This document shows positions 33,745 to 44,966 of a stretch of 64,000 nt of DNA, in pieces. Source of the DNA: Zingiber officinale. Its lineage: Eukaryota; Streptophyta; Magnoliopsida; Zingiberales; Zingiberaceae. The stretch lies in assembly GCF_018446385.1 (NCBI RefSeq), contig NC_056001.1:7149600-7213599 (forward strand). Direction: 5' to 3'. The first letter of the stretch is position 1, and each line of letters begins with the position of its first letter. Both the position numbers and the translations under genes were made by a program. A model generated the notes under the pieces. It made no database searches. It saw only the letters and a list, made by a program, of their open reading frames with translations, and had not been told where the DNA came from.

Positions 33745-36553
33745 TCACACAACATCCGAAGAAGAAGGGGCAGGGTCACTGGAAGCCAACGGAAGGGGCC
33801 CGGGGTCGGCTGGCACTTTGGCGGAAGACGCAGGATCAGCGGACGCTTCAGGAGCAGCAACAGGAAGGGCCTGGGCAGAAATATCCACGGGAGCCGGATC
33901 GGCCACAGGGTGAGGAGCCTCCAGGAAGAAGAGTTCATCATCCGCTTCGAAGGAAGGGAAAGTTTCCTGCGGCAATTCCCTGGATAGGCGAGCTGTGTCC
34001 AGAAAGGTGGCAGGAGGTGCCGAGCGTAGAAAGCCTTGCTCGTATGCCTATCTGACCCCGCCAGTGGCCCCGTGACACAGCAACAAGACCATCCAGTGCC
34101 CCAGCTTTTGGAGGAAAAAGGAAGAGCTGACATAGGCCAGTCTGTATGCCTTCAGCCGCTCTGATTCGCCAGCTCGGTACACTTCCAAACTGTGCTTGTT
34201 CTCGGCAACCTCGGCGCGGGCCACGGATAAGTCGCTCTGGCCATGAGTTGCTACTTCCTGGGCCTTCAAGAGATCTGCTTGCAAAGACTGAAGAGTGTAT
34301 TGGCACGCTTCCCATTGAGTTCGCATGGTCGCCTCCCGATCAGCGGCAGCAAGGGCCAGAGCTTGGGCATCGGCCAATCCCATTTGCAGGAGCTCCTGAC
34401 TTTGCCGTAGCAATCTCAACTCCGCTGATCGGGAGAGCAGCTCTGCCTCTTTGTCCTTCAGCTCAGAAACTGCCGCTTGATGATGCTCCGCTTCAGAAGC
34501 CAAGGAAGACGCACTTGTCTTTAAGGCCACCTCCAACTTTTGAAGTTTGTCAAAGGCGGCATGGGAAATGGCTCGGGCAGAGGCCGCAGATTCGCCGGCG
34601 GCACGCAGATAAGCATCCAAGCTTCCAAGGGAAGGCTCAGGAGGAGCTGAGGAAGCCACAGAGGGCTCTAGTTCCTGAAGGCGGGCCTTGAGCGCCGCAT
34701 TCTCTCGTTGAAGCTCGGTCGCTTGTTGAACGACGCTCAAACTCGCGGAACAGGTCTGCAAATGGTCGTAGGAAAGGAAAGGGGGTTACAGAAGCATATG
34801 AATACCCAGAAGAGGAAGAAGAGGAGCTTACCGCTACCAAGGAACGAGCAATTTGATCAAACCCCTCCAAAGGGGAACTGCTCTCCCAGAATTGGCGGTT
34901 GGCTGATTGCCAGGTGGTGGCCAAGTCCCCATAAAAATCGACCCTACCAAAGATAGAAGATAGGTCGGCAGCGGGCGCGTAAGCCGGGTCGGTCTCTGAA
35001 GGAAGCCTCCAAGAAGCCTCGAAAGCTAGGCATGCGGAAGGTAGGTCCAGAATCGGCGTGGCTGAGCTCATAGGCGCAAGAAGAGGAGAGGCTAGGGGAG
35101 TCAGCAAGCCCAGGGGCTGATCGCCAAAGGATGAAGGCGGGGCAAGTAATACACTCTGGATTGGTACCGGAGCTGTCAGGTCCGATGACGGGTCTGCCAC
35201 TTCCAGATCAGAGGCCTTCTCCCGGGCCAAATTTATCTCCTGGGTCGAGCTCGTATCCGAGGACCTAGAGGGGGAGGAGATGCTCACTACACGTTGACGG
35301 TGAGGAGGTGGAGGAGAAGTTGCGGTGACCAGGGCCGCTCTCTTACCCTTGCGCGTAAGGCGCAGCTTCATAGTAGGAGGGAGCGAAGGCACTTGTCCTG
35401 CCGGCAGTGGCTCAAATGCAGGATGATCAGAGATGCGGGGTAGGGCTGAGTCTGCAGGGCTGGGGGCAGGTGGCTCAATACGCACCGAGGCGGCTACCGT
35501 CTCGGAGGTTCGGGGTCCCGAAGGCTGTGGACCGGCGGAAGCAGCAGGGTCAGAAGATAGGCCTTGTGTTAGCTCCTCGTTCAGAGCTTGCAGAACAGCC
35601 ACCGAGGGTGTCTCCTGATTGGCAAAAGAGCGGAGGATGGCAGCCACTACAAGAATAAGAGGAAAGAGCACCTCAGTTAGCGAAGAGCGGCATATAAAAA
35701 GTAACAACTTACCAAAAGGAGCTCCGATTTCTGCGGAAACAGGACTAAGACCAAAAGCGTACAGAATGCCTTCTAGCATCAATACAGACAAGTGAACAAC
35801 AACACCGCTTAGCTTGTCCGCAGCTGCGGAGCAGGCAGGCTCATGAACGTGCGAAGGGAAGTCTGAAGCAAGGATGGGACGCCATTGGGAAGGCCCGGTT
35901 AAGGGGACGGGGGGCTTGAGGAAGAAAAAGCGAGATCTCCTGCCTTTATTGGAAGAAGGTAAGTCATCAAAAAACTTATAGCCCGGCTTGGCCTGAACAT
36001 TGAATACCCCCGCCTCGGCCCGCCGGAAGGAATAGAAATGATTGAACAATCGAGCGGTCAAGGGAATGTGATAAATGCGGGACAAGATGATGGTTCCGCA
36101 GACGACTTGGAATACATTAGGGGCAAACTGAGAAATGCTGAGACCGCAGTACTGACATAGCTCGGAGAAGAAAGGGTGTAAAGGAAAGCGAAGGCCGCCT
36201 AAGACTTGATCCCTAAAGATGGTGACAAAACCTTCGGGAGGAGAAGAGGGGTGTTCAGTGGACAAAGGGAGACGAAGCTTATACGAGGAATCCAACTTCA
36301 AATGGGATTGCAGTAAAGATAAGTCGTGATGGTCCAGATCAGAGATATAGCATGAATACCAGAAGGCTTCCTTACCGTCCATGATTGTGAGGAGTAAGCA
36401 AAGGAGGAGGTCGAAGACAAGAGGGGTCACAGGTCGGGCATGAGCAAGAAGACGAGAAGTTGCACTACCAGAAGCGGCCGCGAACAAGAGAAAGAGGATA
36501 GCGAAGCGTCGAACTGAAGACGGCGGACTGCCTTTAGGGTTTATAAAGCTCAT
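33745..36553 (-). pseudogene. Spliced antisense gene, PF04195-like domain plus coiled coil, one nonsense codon
   Basis: Three exons on the strand opposite to gag: 36553-35713, 35646-34832 and 34755-33745. The introns (66 and 76 bp) have good ends, GTAAGT to TTGTAG and GTAAGC to TTGCAG. All junctions are in phase, giving 889 codons. Exon 1 has the PF04195-like domain (GLRFPLHPFFSELCQYCGL, VCGTIILSRIYHIPL, LFNHFYSFRRAEAGVF). Exon 2 is Pro/Ser/Ala-rich and disordered-looking. Exon 3 is an Ala/Leu/Glu/Gln-rich coiled coil (QRENAALKARLQELE onward) and an acidic tail ending in SSSDVV. The only defect I see is one in-frame TAG at 34048-34050, between the coiled coil and the tail; everything before it is open. 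Function is unknown; a DNA-element or host origin cannot be told. Confidence 0.8.
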
Positions 36554-37253
36554 TCATTCCTAGGAAACATCGAGAGTCGAGCCAAGTATCTTTTTGGGTA
36601 ATACGCCCCAGCGCCGTCAGATGGGAAGTAAGCGCCGGAGGGTACGAAAAAGGGTCGAAAGCTGGCATCAGGAGGCGTGAGCAATAAAAGGCGCCGGACA
36701 GGTGTCATCGCGAGAGGAAGCGCATTAAAGATTGACATGGCGAGGTAATCATGAAGGGGCATGGCCCCAAGAAAGGGGCATTCTTCATGAAAGGCACGAG
36801 GCCAGGCGGGAAGTTTCATAAAGCTGCAGAAGCCAGGCAATTCAAAAGGATCGCGAATGAGACAAGGCAGGTCAACATAAGTGAATGTCAGATCAGAGAA
36901 GTATCAAGCAGGCCTATGGGGATGTTGCTTGCTCGGATTACTCGAGCAAGTAGCTCTGCGTAGGCAGCCCCTGATCCGATCAGCTAACCAAGCGCATTGC
37001 GAGAACCGCGGGGTCATCATGAGCTGCAAGGGCACTGTGGCCCAAGGGTTGAATAAGGTTTTTACGCTCCCTTCTCTATTCTTAATTCTATATCATACAT
37101 AATGCAATCACAGGGAGGAACGCGACGCGGACGAGTAAGCCCAAAGCTAGCAATAACGACCAGATCAACCAAAACAATGAGGTCGGTATAGGCGAGACAG
37201 ATGAAGGCGGAGAAGAGCGATGCATCTATGCCTTTGACGTTTGGGGTCCAGCT

Positions 37254-37450
37254 GGTCTCAGACCAGCACCATCGCCACCGGTCTCGGACCGGAGTATCAT
37301 TACTGGTCTTAGACCAGCACCATCGCCACCGGTCTCGGACCGGAGTATCATTACTGGTCTCGGACCAGCACCATCGCCATCGGTTTCGAACCGGAGTATC
37401 ATTACTGGTCTCAGACCAGCACCATTGCCACCGGTCTCGGATCGGAGTGT
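37254..37450 (+). repeat. 51-bp tandem array, about 4 units
   Basis: Units begin GGTCTCAGACCAGCACCATC and contain the self-complementary halves CTCAGACCAG and CCGGTCTCGGACCGG, so each unit can form small hairpins. The array directly abuts the 132-bp array. Confidence 0.9.
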
Positions 37451-40440
37451 CCCAGGCTCTCGCCCCAGTGCGAGTTATAAGTGAACTCTGTTCTCACACC
37501 CAACGACCTTTCAGGTCGGCTCCCATGCGAGAATTAAAAGTGAGCCTTGTGCTCACGCCCAACGACCTTTTTGCTATGTTTACTCTAGAGTGTGGATGAG
37601 GAAAGAAAAAGAATCAACGATAGAAAGTTATCTTTGGAGGAAGAGAAAAGAAAGGGTGAAGAAATCTTTTCCTTTGTACACTTGTTTACCTTGATAGAGG
37701 AAGGTGAATACTTATGATGTAATTTTGTAAATAAAAAAGGGTGCATGCGTCATTTTTTTGATACATAGTGTAATTTTGTGAGTTAAAAAGGCTACATGCG
37801 TCATTTTTTGTATATGATGTAATTTTGTGAATGCAAAAGGGGTACATGCATCATTTTTTTTTCCATCCGCTGCTTTCCGTCCGATTTTGAGGTGATCGAT
37901 TTTGACTCCAAAATTATCCGCTGATGGATTACGTTACTTTTCCTTCGGAAAATTTTAATGAAGTAAACGGCGGAAACTTTTCCACCGTGGAAACTTTTCC
38001 TTAATTTTGCTTTCCACTCTCTCAAGTAAACAGAGCCTTTAGGTCGGTTATCCTAGACTCTCGCCTCAGTGCGAGTTATAAGTGAGTTCTGTTCTCACGG
38101 CCAACGACCTTTCAGGTCGCCTCCCATGCGAGAATTAAAAGTGAGCCTTGCGCTCACGCCCAACGACCTTTTAGGTCGGTTATCCCAGACTCTTGCCTCA
38201 GTGCGAGTTATAAGTGAGCTCTGTTCTCACGCCCAACGACCTTTCAAGTCGGCTCTCATGCGAGAATTAAAAGTGAGCCTTGTGCTCACGCCCAATGACC
38301 TTTTAGGTCGGTTATCCCAGACTCTTGCCTCAGTGCGAGTTATAAGTGAGCCTTGTGCTCACGCCCAACGACCTTTTAGGTCGGTATCTCCAGACTCTCG
38401 CCCTAGTGCGAGTTATAAGTGAGGTCTGTTCTCACGCCCAACGACCTTTCAGGTCGGCTTCCATGCGAGAATTAAAAGTGAGCCTTGTGCTCACGCCCAA
38501 CGACCTTTTAGGTCGGTTATCCCAGACTCTCGCCTCAGTGCGAGTTATAAGTGAGCTCTATTCTCACGACCAATGACCTTTCAAGTCAGCTCCCATGCGA
38601 GAATTAAAAGTGAGCCTTGTGCTCACGCCCAACGACCTTTTAGGTCGGTTATCCCAGACTCTCGCTTCAGTGCGAGTTATAAGTGAGCTCTGTTCTCACG
38701 CCCAACGACCTTTCAAGTCGGCTCCCATGCGAGAATTAAAAGTGAGCCTTGTGCTCACGCCCAACGATCTTTTAGGTCGGTTATCCCAGACTCTCGCCTC
38801 AGTGCGAGTTATAAGTGAGCTCTGTTCTCACGCCCAACGACCTTTTCAGGTCGGCTCTCATGCGAGAATTAAAAGTGAGCCTTGCGCTCACGCCCAACGA
38901 CCTTTTAGGTCGGTTATCCCAGACTCTCACCTCAGTGCGAGTTATAAGTGAGCTCCGTTCTCACGACCAACGACCTTTCAGGTCGGCTCCCATGCGAGAA
39001 TTAAAAGTGAGCCTTGCGCTCACGCCCAACGACCTTTTTGGTCGGTTATCCCAGACTCTCGCCTCAGTGCGAGTTATAAGTAGGCTCTGTTCTCACGACC
39101 AACGACCTTTCAGGTCGGCTCCCATGCGAGAATTAAATGTGAGCCTTGCGCTCACGCCCAACGACCTTTTAGGTCGGTTATCCCAGACTCTCGCCTCAGT
39201 GCGAGTTATAAGTGAGCTCTGTTCTCACGCCCAACGACCTTTCAAGTCGGCTCCCATGCGAGAATTAAAAGTGAGCCTTGTGCTCACGCCCAACGACCTT
39301 TTAGGTCGGTTATCCCAGACTCTCGCCTCAATGCGAGTTATAAGTGAGCTCTGTTCTCATGCCCAACGACCTTTCAGGTCGGCTCCCATGCGAGAATTAA
39401 AAGTGAGCCTTGTGCTCACGCCCAACGACCTTTTAGGTCGGTTATCCCAGACTCTCGCCTCAGTGCGAGTTATAAGTGAGCTCTGTTCTCATGACCAACT
39501 ACCTTTCAGGTCGCCTCCCATGCGAGAATTAAAAGTGAGCCTTGCGCTCACGCCCAACGACCTTTTAGGTCGGTATCTCCAGACTCTCGCCTCAGTGCGA
39601 GTTATAAGTGAGCTCTGTTCTCACGACCAACGACCTTTCAGGTCGGCTCCCATGCGAGAATTAAAAATGAGCCTTGTGCTCACGCCCAACGACCTTTTAG
39701 GTCGGTTATCCCAGACTCTCGCCTCAGTGCGAGTTATAAGTGAGGTCTGTTCTCACGCCCACGTCGGCTCCCATGCGAGAATTAAAAGTGAGCCTTGTGC
39801 TCACGCCCAACGACCTTTTAGGTCGGTTATCCCAGACTCTCGCTTTAGTGCGAGTTATAAGTGAGCTCTGCTCTCATGCCCAACGACCTTTCAGGTCGGC
39901 TCCCATGCGAGAATTAAAAGTGAGCCTTGCGCTCACGCCCAACGACCTTTTAGGTCGGTAGTCCCATGCGCCCAGTGCGAGTTATAGCGAGCTCTGTTCT
40001 CACGCCCAACGACCTTCGAGCGGCTCCCATCTGAGAATTAAAGTGAGCCTTATGCTCCGTAGCGACCTTTAGGTCGGTATCTCGAACTCTCGCCCGGTCA
40101 CGAGTTATAAGTGAGCTCTGTTCTCACGTCCAACGACCTTTCAGGTCGGCTCCCATGCGAGAATTAAAAGTGAGCCTTGTGCTCACGCCCAACGACCTTT
40201 TAGGTCGGTATCTCTAGACTCTCTCCCTAGTGCGAGTTATAAGTGAGCTCTGTTCTCACGTCCAACGACCTTTCAGGTCGGCTCCCATGCGAGAATTAAA
40301 AGTGAGCCTTGCGCTCACGCCCAACGATCTTTTAGGTCGGTATCTCCAGACTCTCGCCCCAGTACGAGTTATAAGTGAGCTCTGTTTTCACGCCCAACGA
40401 CCTTTCAGGTCGGCCCCCATGCGGGAATAAAAAATCATCT
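37451..40440 (+). repeat. 132-bp dimeric tandem array, about 19 dimers
   Basis: Each 132-bp unit joins two related halves. One has CTCGCCTCAGTGCGAGTTAT and CTCTGTTCTCACGCCCAACG; the other has CCCATGCGAGAATTAAAAGT and CCTTGTGCTCACGCCCAACG. Both end in a CGACCTTT(T/C)AGGTCGG palindrome. Both halves are homologous to the 71-bp monomer at 4637-5890, so this is a higher-order repeat. Units are far more alike here than in the older array. A degraded patch (39960-40090) and a MITE (37573-38036) interrupt it. Because 132 is divisible by three, long open frames (up to 349 codons) appear that I do not regard as genes. Confidence 0.93.
37573..38036. mobile_element. MITE inserted in the 132-bp array, about 464 bp
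   Basis: Inverted ends of about 24 bp: GCTATGTTTACTCTAGAGTG at the left, and the complement of CTCTCAAGTAAACAGAGC at the right. It splits a CGACCTTTTAGGTCGG block of the array, whose two halves lie on either side. The target duplication is short and T-rich and cannot be fixed to the base. Inside are three tandem copies of a roughly 54-bp unit with GATGTAATTTTGTGAAT and GCATGCGTCATTTTTT (37717-37862). Confidence 0.7.
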
Positions 40441-40968
40441 CCCCTGCGAAAATCATAAGCGAACTCGGCGCCCACGCCTGACTACCTTTCAGACTGATAT
40501 GCCTCACGCTGAGCAGAGCGTTTTCAAATAATCAGGTTAATTACATCTGGTTTTATTTTAGCTCCTTTATGCAAATTGCAAATACGCAGCAAATATGCAA
40601 GGTACGGAGTACGGGAGGCCATCCACCCTACCCCTAAAGCATCAATATTAACTGCGGAATCAGGTTTTGCACGTTCATTGCAGTTTTAATTTTCAGGCAC
40701 TATGTTGGTTTTATTATCCAAAATTCATACATAAAAAGGAGTCATGATGCAATTCTTGGCTCTTACATACGGGCCAGTTTCTAAAAATGCTTGCTAGATG
40801 AAAATTGAGTAGGAAAGACTATGCCGGAAAAGGACAGATATACAAGTACAGCAGCACAGTTCAATAAGCAGGCGATACAGCTAAGGCTACAAGAGGGAAC
40901 GTTTTGCGGCAAAGGAGCCACTGAGATAGCTACGGCCTGAACTAGTTTTAACTCGGGGAAAGGATTGG

Positions 40969-41403
40969 TCATGGAGAATGAGCACTGCCGTGTGAAGAAA
41001 CGTCTGGGGACCCAGGAGCCTCTAGGACGTTCAAGGCTCGAGCCAGTTGCGCGTGTAAGGAGCTGATAACTGTTTGCTGCTGAACGATCGTGTGTTGCTT
41101 GTCGTCGAGACACGCACGGAGGAGAGATAGCTCCGTTTCATGCTCTCGCTGCAAACGTTCCTGAAGACTAAGTTGGCGCTGCAGGCTAGCCTGACATTCC
41201 TCTTTCCTCGCCTTCTCAGCATGCACGCAATACTTCGCGAGACGATACTGGGCTTCCATGGAATGCAGGGCAGCTAGCTGACGGGCTCGATCCTTGGATA
41301 GGCGCTCCAGTTCACGTTCTTTCTCGGCAAGTTGGAAGGTGAGCTGATCTATCCGCATTTGGGAAGGTGGTTGATCAGCCTCCTCAGAAAAAGGAGAATG
41401 CAT
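40969..41403 (-). CDS. Second antisense ORF of the 13.25-kb element, coiled-coil protein
   Basis: An ATG at 41403 opens 144 codons on the strand opposite to gag, close to the 3' LTR. The product is dominated by heptad-like stretches (LTFQLAEKERELERLSKDRA, LQERLQREHETELSLLRACL) rich in Glu, Arg, Gln and Leu, then a short Ser/His-rich tail. It resembles the coiled-coil part of the larger antisense gene in character but not clearly in sequence, and may be a relic of a third antisense exon set. The two arrays lie between it and the other gene. Whether it is expressed is unknown. Confidence 0.5.
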   Translation of the reverse strand: MHSPFSEEADQPPSQMRIDQLTFQLAEKERELERLSKDRARQLAALHSMEAQYRLAKYCVHAEKARKEECQASLQRQLSLQERLQREHETELSLLRACLDDKQHTIVQQQTVISSLHAQLARALNVLEAPGSPDVSSHGSAHSP

Positions 41404-41768
41404 CGCGTGGGGAAGAAGCTGGTGGAACGCGGGTTAGCAAAAGAAAGTGGGAAGGCGCGACAGAAGAAGGATAGAATAAAGAAGTGACCGTAAGGCTCTT
41501 TATAAAGAGGATGGGTAGCCAAGTCAAAGCAACTACGTGGGCACGGTACCCCAAGCGACGGGCAAAGCAATTAAGGAGGCATGACATCCCCGGTGACGCG
41601 ACACAAAGGTCGATGTGTGAGGCAGGAAGCAGAGCGCACAGAGGTGTGGTAAGACACAGAGATAAGCTGAGGTCATAGAGATATGCTGAGATGACGAAGA
41701 TATGCTGAGATCTTAGAGATGTGCTGAGGTCTAGTCAGTCAGACTGTCGTCCTCCTTCGACTAGACTT

Positions 41769-41782
41769 GTGGGGGAGGCTTG
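41769..41782 (+). promoter_or_regulatory. Polypurine tract before the 3' LTR
   Basis: GTGGGGGAGGCTTG directly precedes the TGATACGG start of the 3' LTR, where plus-strand DNA synthesis is primed in LTR elements. The equivalent place in the older fragment (6345-6359) is also purine-rich. Confidence 0.7.
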
Positions 41783-43336
41783 TGATACGGTTGGCAATGG
41801 AGGGGCCCAAGAGGAAAGGGCGAGAAGGGTCAAGGCCATATAGCGGTCAAAAGTCAAGAGGACGTGGCAGTCAATAGTCAAGGTGACTCGACAGTCGATA
41901 GTCAAGCTGACTAGGCAGTCAGAGGCAAGCATATGGGATAGTCAGAGGTTAGGCAGACTTGTCGATCAAGGGGGCAAAGTAGTTGAAAGACAAAGTGAGA
42001 CGACAGGAAGAACACCGGGCACAGGTCAGAATCGGCAGAGCTGGGTAGGGGAAGCTCGATCTACAGGCCTGCGATTCGAAGGCTCGGAAGTGCAAGTAAC
42101 AAATCACATATCAGAATCGGCAGAGCTGGGTAGAGGCAGCTCGATCTACAGGCCTACGATTCAAAGGCCCGGAAGGGCAAGTCACAAATCACAGATCAGA
42201 ATCGGCAGAGCTAGGTAGAGGCAGCTCGATCTACAGGCCTGCGATTCGAATGCCCGGAAGTGCAAGTCACAAATCACAGATCAGAATCGGCAAAGCTGTG
42301 TAGAGGCAGCTCGATCTACAGGCCTGCGATTCGAATGCCCGGAAGTGCAAGTCACAAATCACAGATCAGAATCGGCAAAGTTGTGTAGAGGCAGCTCGAT
42401 CTACAGGCCTGCGATTCGAAGGCCCGGAAGGGCAAGTCACAAATCACAGATCAGAATCGGCAGAGCTGGGTAGAGGCAACTCGATTTACAGGCCTGCGAT
42501 TCGAAGGCCCGGAAGTGCAAGTCACAAATCACAGATCAGAATCGGCAGAGCTGGGTAGAGGCAGCTCGATCTACAGGCCTGTGATTCGAAGGCCCGTAAG
42601 TGCAAGTCACAAATCACAGGTCGAAAGCGATAGGGCTGTTCAGGGTTAGCCCGACTGATAAGTAATGCTTAGAGGCTGGATATGGTCGGGGGGTGTGAGG
42701 TAGATGCAGACCGCGATAAATAGGATGAGGTAAGCTGTGCAGGAGCCGGAGGATCACAATTGTCCGTCAAGGGTAATCATTACATACCAGTGAGATGTGC
42801 GAAGGCGGAAGTTCCTAAACAAAAAGATGCCCTCATAACCAATAGTAGCCTGACAGATATCCTTCGCTACAAGACAAAACCCATGGGTAAAGGCGGAGGT
42901 TCTTAAACAAGAAGATGCCTTCACGACCAATAGCAGCACGACAGGTATCCGGAATATACGACAAAGCCCAGCGTCTAACGTTTTCTGACAGGGTTGCAGG
43001 TTCTGGAAGCAAGGCGGGTGCATAAAAAGGAGGGGATTCCTCGTACGCGGGTACGCTCTCTCGTCATTTTTTCCCACAACTTTTCACTTTCAGTCAGTTT
43101 TTTTTTCTCTTTGCGTTTTTTGGGGAAAAAGGACCTGACTTGAGCGTCGGAGGGCCTGATCCGGAGACTTTTTCCCTGGGTTCTGGTCTCTAACGTGAGG
43201 GGGGAGATCGTCTGAGTGTGTGCAGGATCCTGCAGCATCGTCAGCCGCCCGTGAGAGCCGAATCACCCACGACTTTCCGTCAACAACCAGGCTGTCGCGA
43301 CCAATCTTCGTCCGACTCAGCTTTCGGACATGATCA
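41783..43336 (+). repeat. 3' LTR (1554 bp) of the 13.25-kb element
   Basis: Same ends and internal order as the 5' LTR, with seven instead of six 85-bp units, which explains its 84-bp greater length. GTAAT (43337-43341) follows. Confidence 0.93.
42026..42620 (+). repeat. 85-bp tandem array in the 3' LTR, 7 units
   Basis: Units start at 42026 and then every 85 bases to 42536. Two neighbouring units share the private variant GCAAAGCTGTG or GCAAAGTTGTG and a GAATGCCCGG variant. This suggests that the extra unit arose by local duplication in this LTR. Confidence 0.93.
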
Positions 43337-43341
43337 GTAAT

Positions 43342-44892
43342 TAAAAAAAAAGTAATTATGGTCATTTCGATTATCCTTCATAGTCCATATGTAAGTTATG
43401 CTAAGTGAGCGTCCAATAACTAATAGTCGACCATCCAATAACTAAAAGATGGGAGAGATTTTTTTTCTTCCAATTTTATATGTCCAAGATCTCTAATTTC
43501 CACATGAAGTTGTGGATCCTATTTTGAGAGATACAAATGGATTTTTGGTAGACATCTTTATCATCCCCACGTAAAAGTAGACCGTGGTAGTAAAATAAGA
43601 AAACACGATCTTTTAGGAATAAATCATGAGGACTTATTCAATTTTAATCAAACGATCTTTATAAATAAGGGACACGAGATAATTTAAAATAATATTTACA
43701 TCTATCAAAAATCAAACTATGCTGATCTAATAACAAACTCTGTCAATATATCAACTCGGCTACACATACTAGGCATAAGTAAAAGTATTCACGTCTCCTA
43801 AACATTTGGGTCAAGACGAACGAAAAGACAGATAATCCGCAGCCTTTTATATTCGTTGATGTATGAAAGCAGAATAAAGGTGTGGAAATTACTTGGGCCA
43901 TGCCATAAAGACACGAGCAACTCTTATGGAATTGTCAAAGGAAAACGAAACAAGTGGATTCCTTCAAAGCAAGACTCTGTAAACTATCATAAATACTGAT
44001 TCATTTAACACCATTCCTACAGTTTAAACTGGCCAAAACTTCATTATCTCTTTTAGGACAACAGCTAAAACCCTCGATCAAGCCACAAAAACCTCAAACT
44101 GTTATACAAGAACGCATCGGCCATCCCCTTTTATTTCCCACACTTGTGAAGCTTTAGATAGTATCAAGGTCCAACAATTTAGGGCAATAACAATTAGGAA
44201 AACATGCAAGAGCAAAATCTTAAAGCAATCCACTCTTAGAACACCAAGGTACACCTCAGAAATTGTATAAAATTTTTATAAGTTGACTTTAACACATTTT
44301 AACGTGAGTTTAAAGCTCTAAAATTGTTTTTTAAAAAATTTAAATTTATAGCGCACAGACTGATTTACAAATCATCTTACACTTATAAATGATAGAAAGA
44401 TAAGAGATGTGTGAAGATTTAACAGGCTGAAGGAGTTGAAACTGTCAGGGTTAAATGGTGATTCAAAAACTCCAGGGGAAATTTTTGAAAAAAAACAGTA
44501 AACTATGGGGAGAAGAAGAAGTAAAATAAAAATTTCTCCAATACACGAACAGTGCATATTTGAGGATGAAGTGTTCTTTATGAACAAGAGCTAGGCTCAG
44601 TGGTTGGCCTATCGTCATCTGTATCCATGAAACAATTAACTCTGTGATCCTCCAAGCCGATGCAATATGCAAGGGAGTTATCTACTTGGGATTTTCGATG
44701 GACTTATAATCAGTGTCTTTGATCTTTCATTCAATATAAACAAATAGCAAAGTCTGCAGAGTATCTGATATCATTCATATGATCGATACATAATAGTTAA
44801 GCACTACAGGTCTAGAAAACAGAGAACAAAACGAAAACAAAGAGGTGCCATGTGTTAGGTTCCCGCTTGCGTACGGATCGCATCTTGTAGTT
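43342..44892. other. Intergenic spacer downstream of the NIMIN-like gene
   Basis: AT-rich DNA with only short random open frames. No repeat or RNA gene is recognised. Confidence 0.5.
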
Positions 44893-44940
44893 CTTGAAGA
44901 AGAAGAAAAAAGAAAAAGAAAAAGAAAAAGAAAAAGAAGA
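44893..44940. repeat. AAAAAG microsatellite
   Basis: About six to eight A-rich hexamer units (GAAAAA) lie just past the stop of the minus-strand NIMIN-like gene, within its probable 3' UTR. Confidence 0.85.
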
Positions 44941-44966
44941 TGCTGGAGAATTAAGGTGACTAAACC

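Larger units (their letters stand above)
30083..43336 (+). mobile_element. Non-autonomous Gypsy-type LTR element, 13.25 kb, gag plus antisense genes
   Basis: The LTRs at 30083-31552 and 41783-43336 both run TGATACGG to GATCA. GTAAT is duplicated exactly at 30078-30082 and 43337-43341. A primer-binding site and gag follow the 5' LTR, and a purine run precedes the 3' LTR. Between them there is no protease, reverse transcriptase, RNase H or integrase in any frame. In their place are an antisense fragment, a three-exon antisense gene (33745-36553), a tandem array (37451-40440) and a second antisense coiled-coil ORF (40969-41403). This resembles the Tat-lineage pattern of extra, sometimes antisense ORFs and amplified tandem repeats (Retand, Ogre relatives). 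It would need enzymes from another element to move. Confidence 0.93.

Noticed and set aside
34146-34691. 181-codon plus-strand frame
   Set aside because: It lies opposite the coiled-coil exon of the antisense gene, which has better codon structure and family similarity.
38815-39864. 349-codon open frame in the 132-bp array (and several shorter ones nearby)
   Set aside because: The 132-bp unit is divisible by three, so any open unit stays open. The peptide simply repeats every 44 residues and has no independent start or conservation signal.
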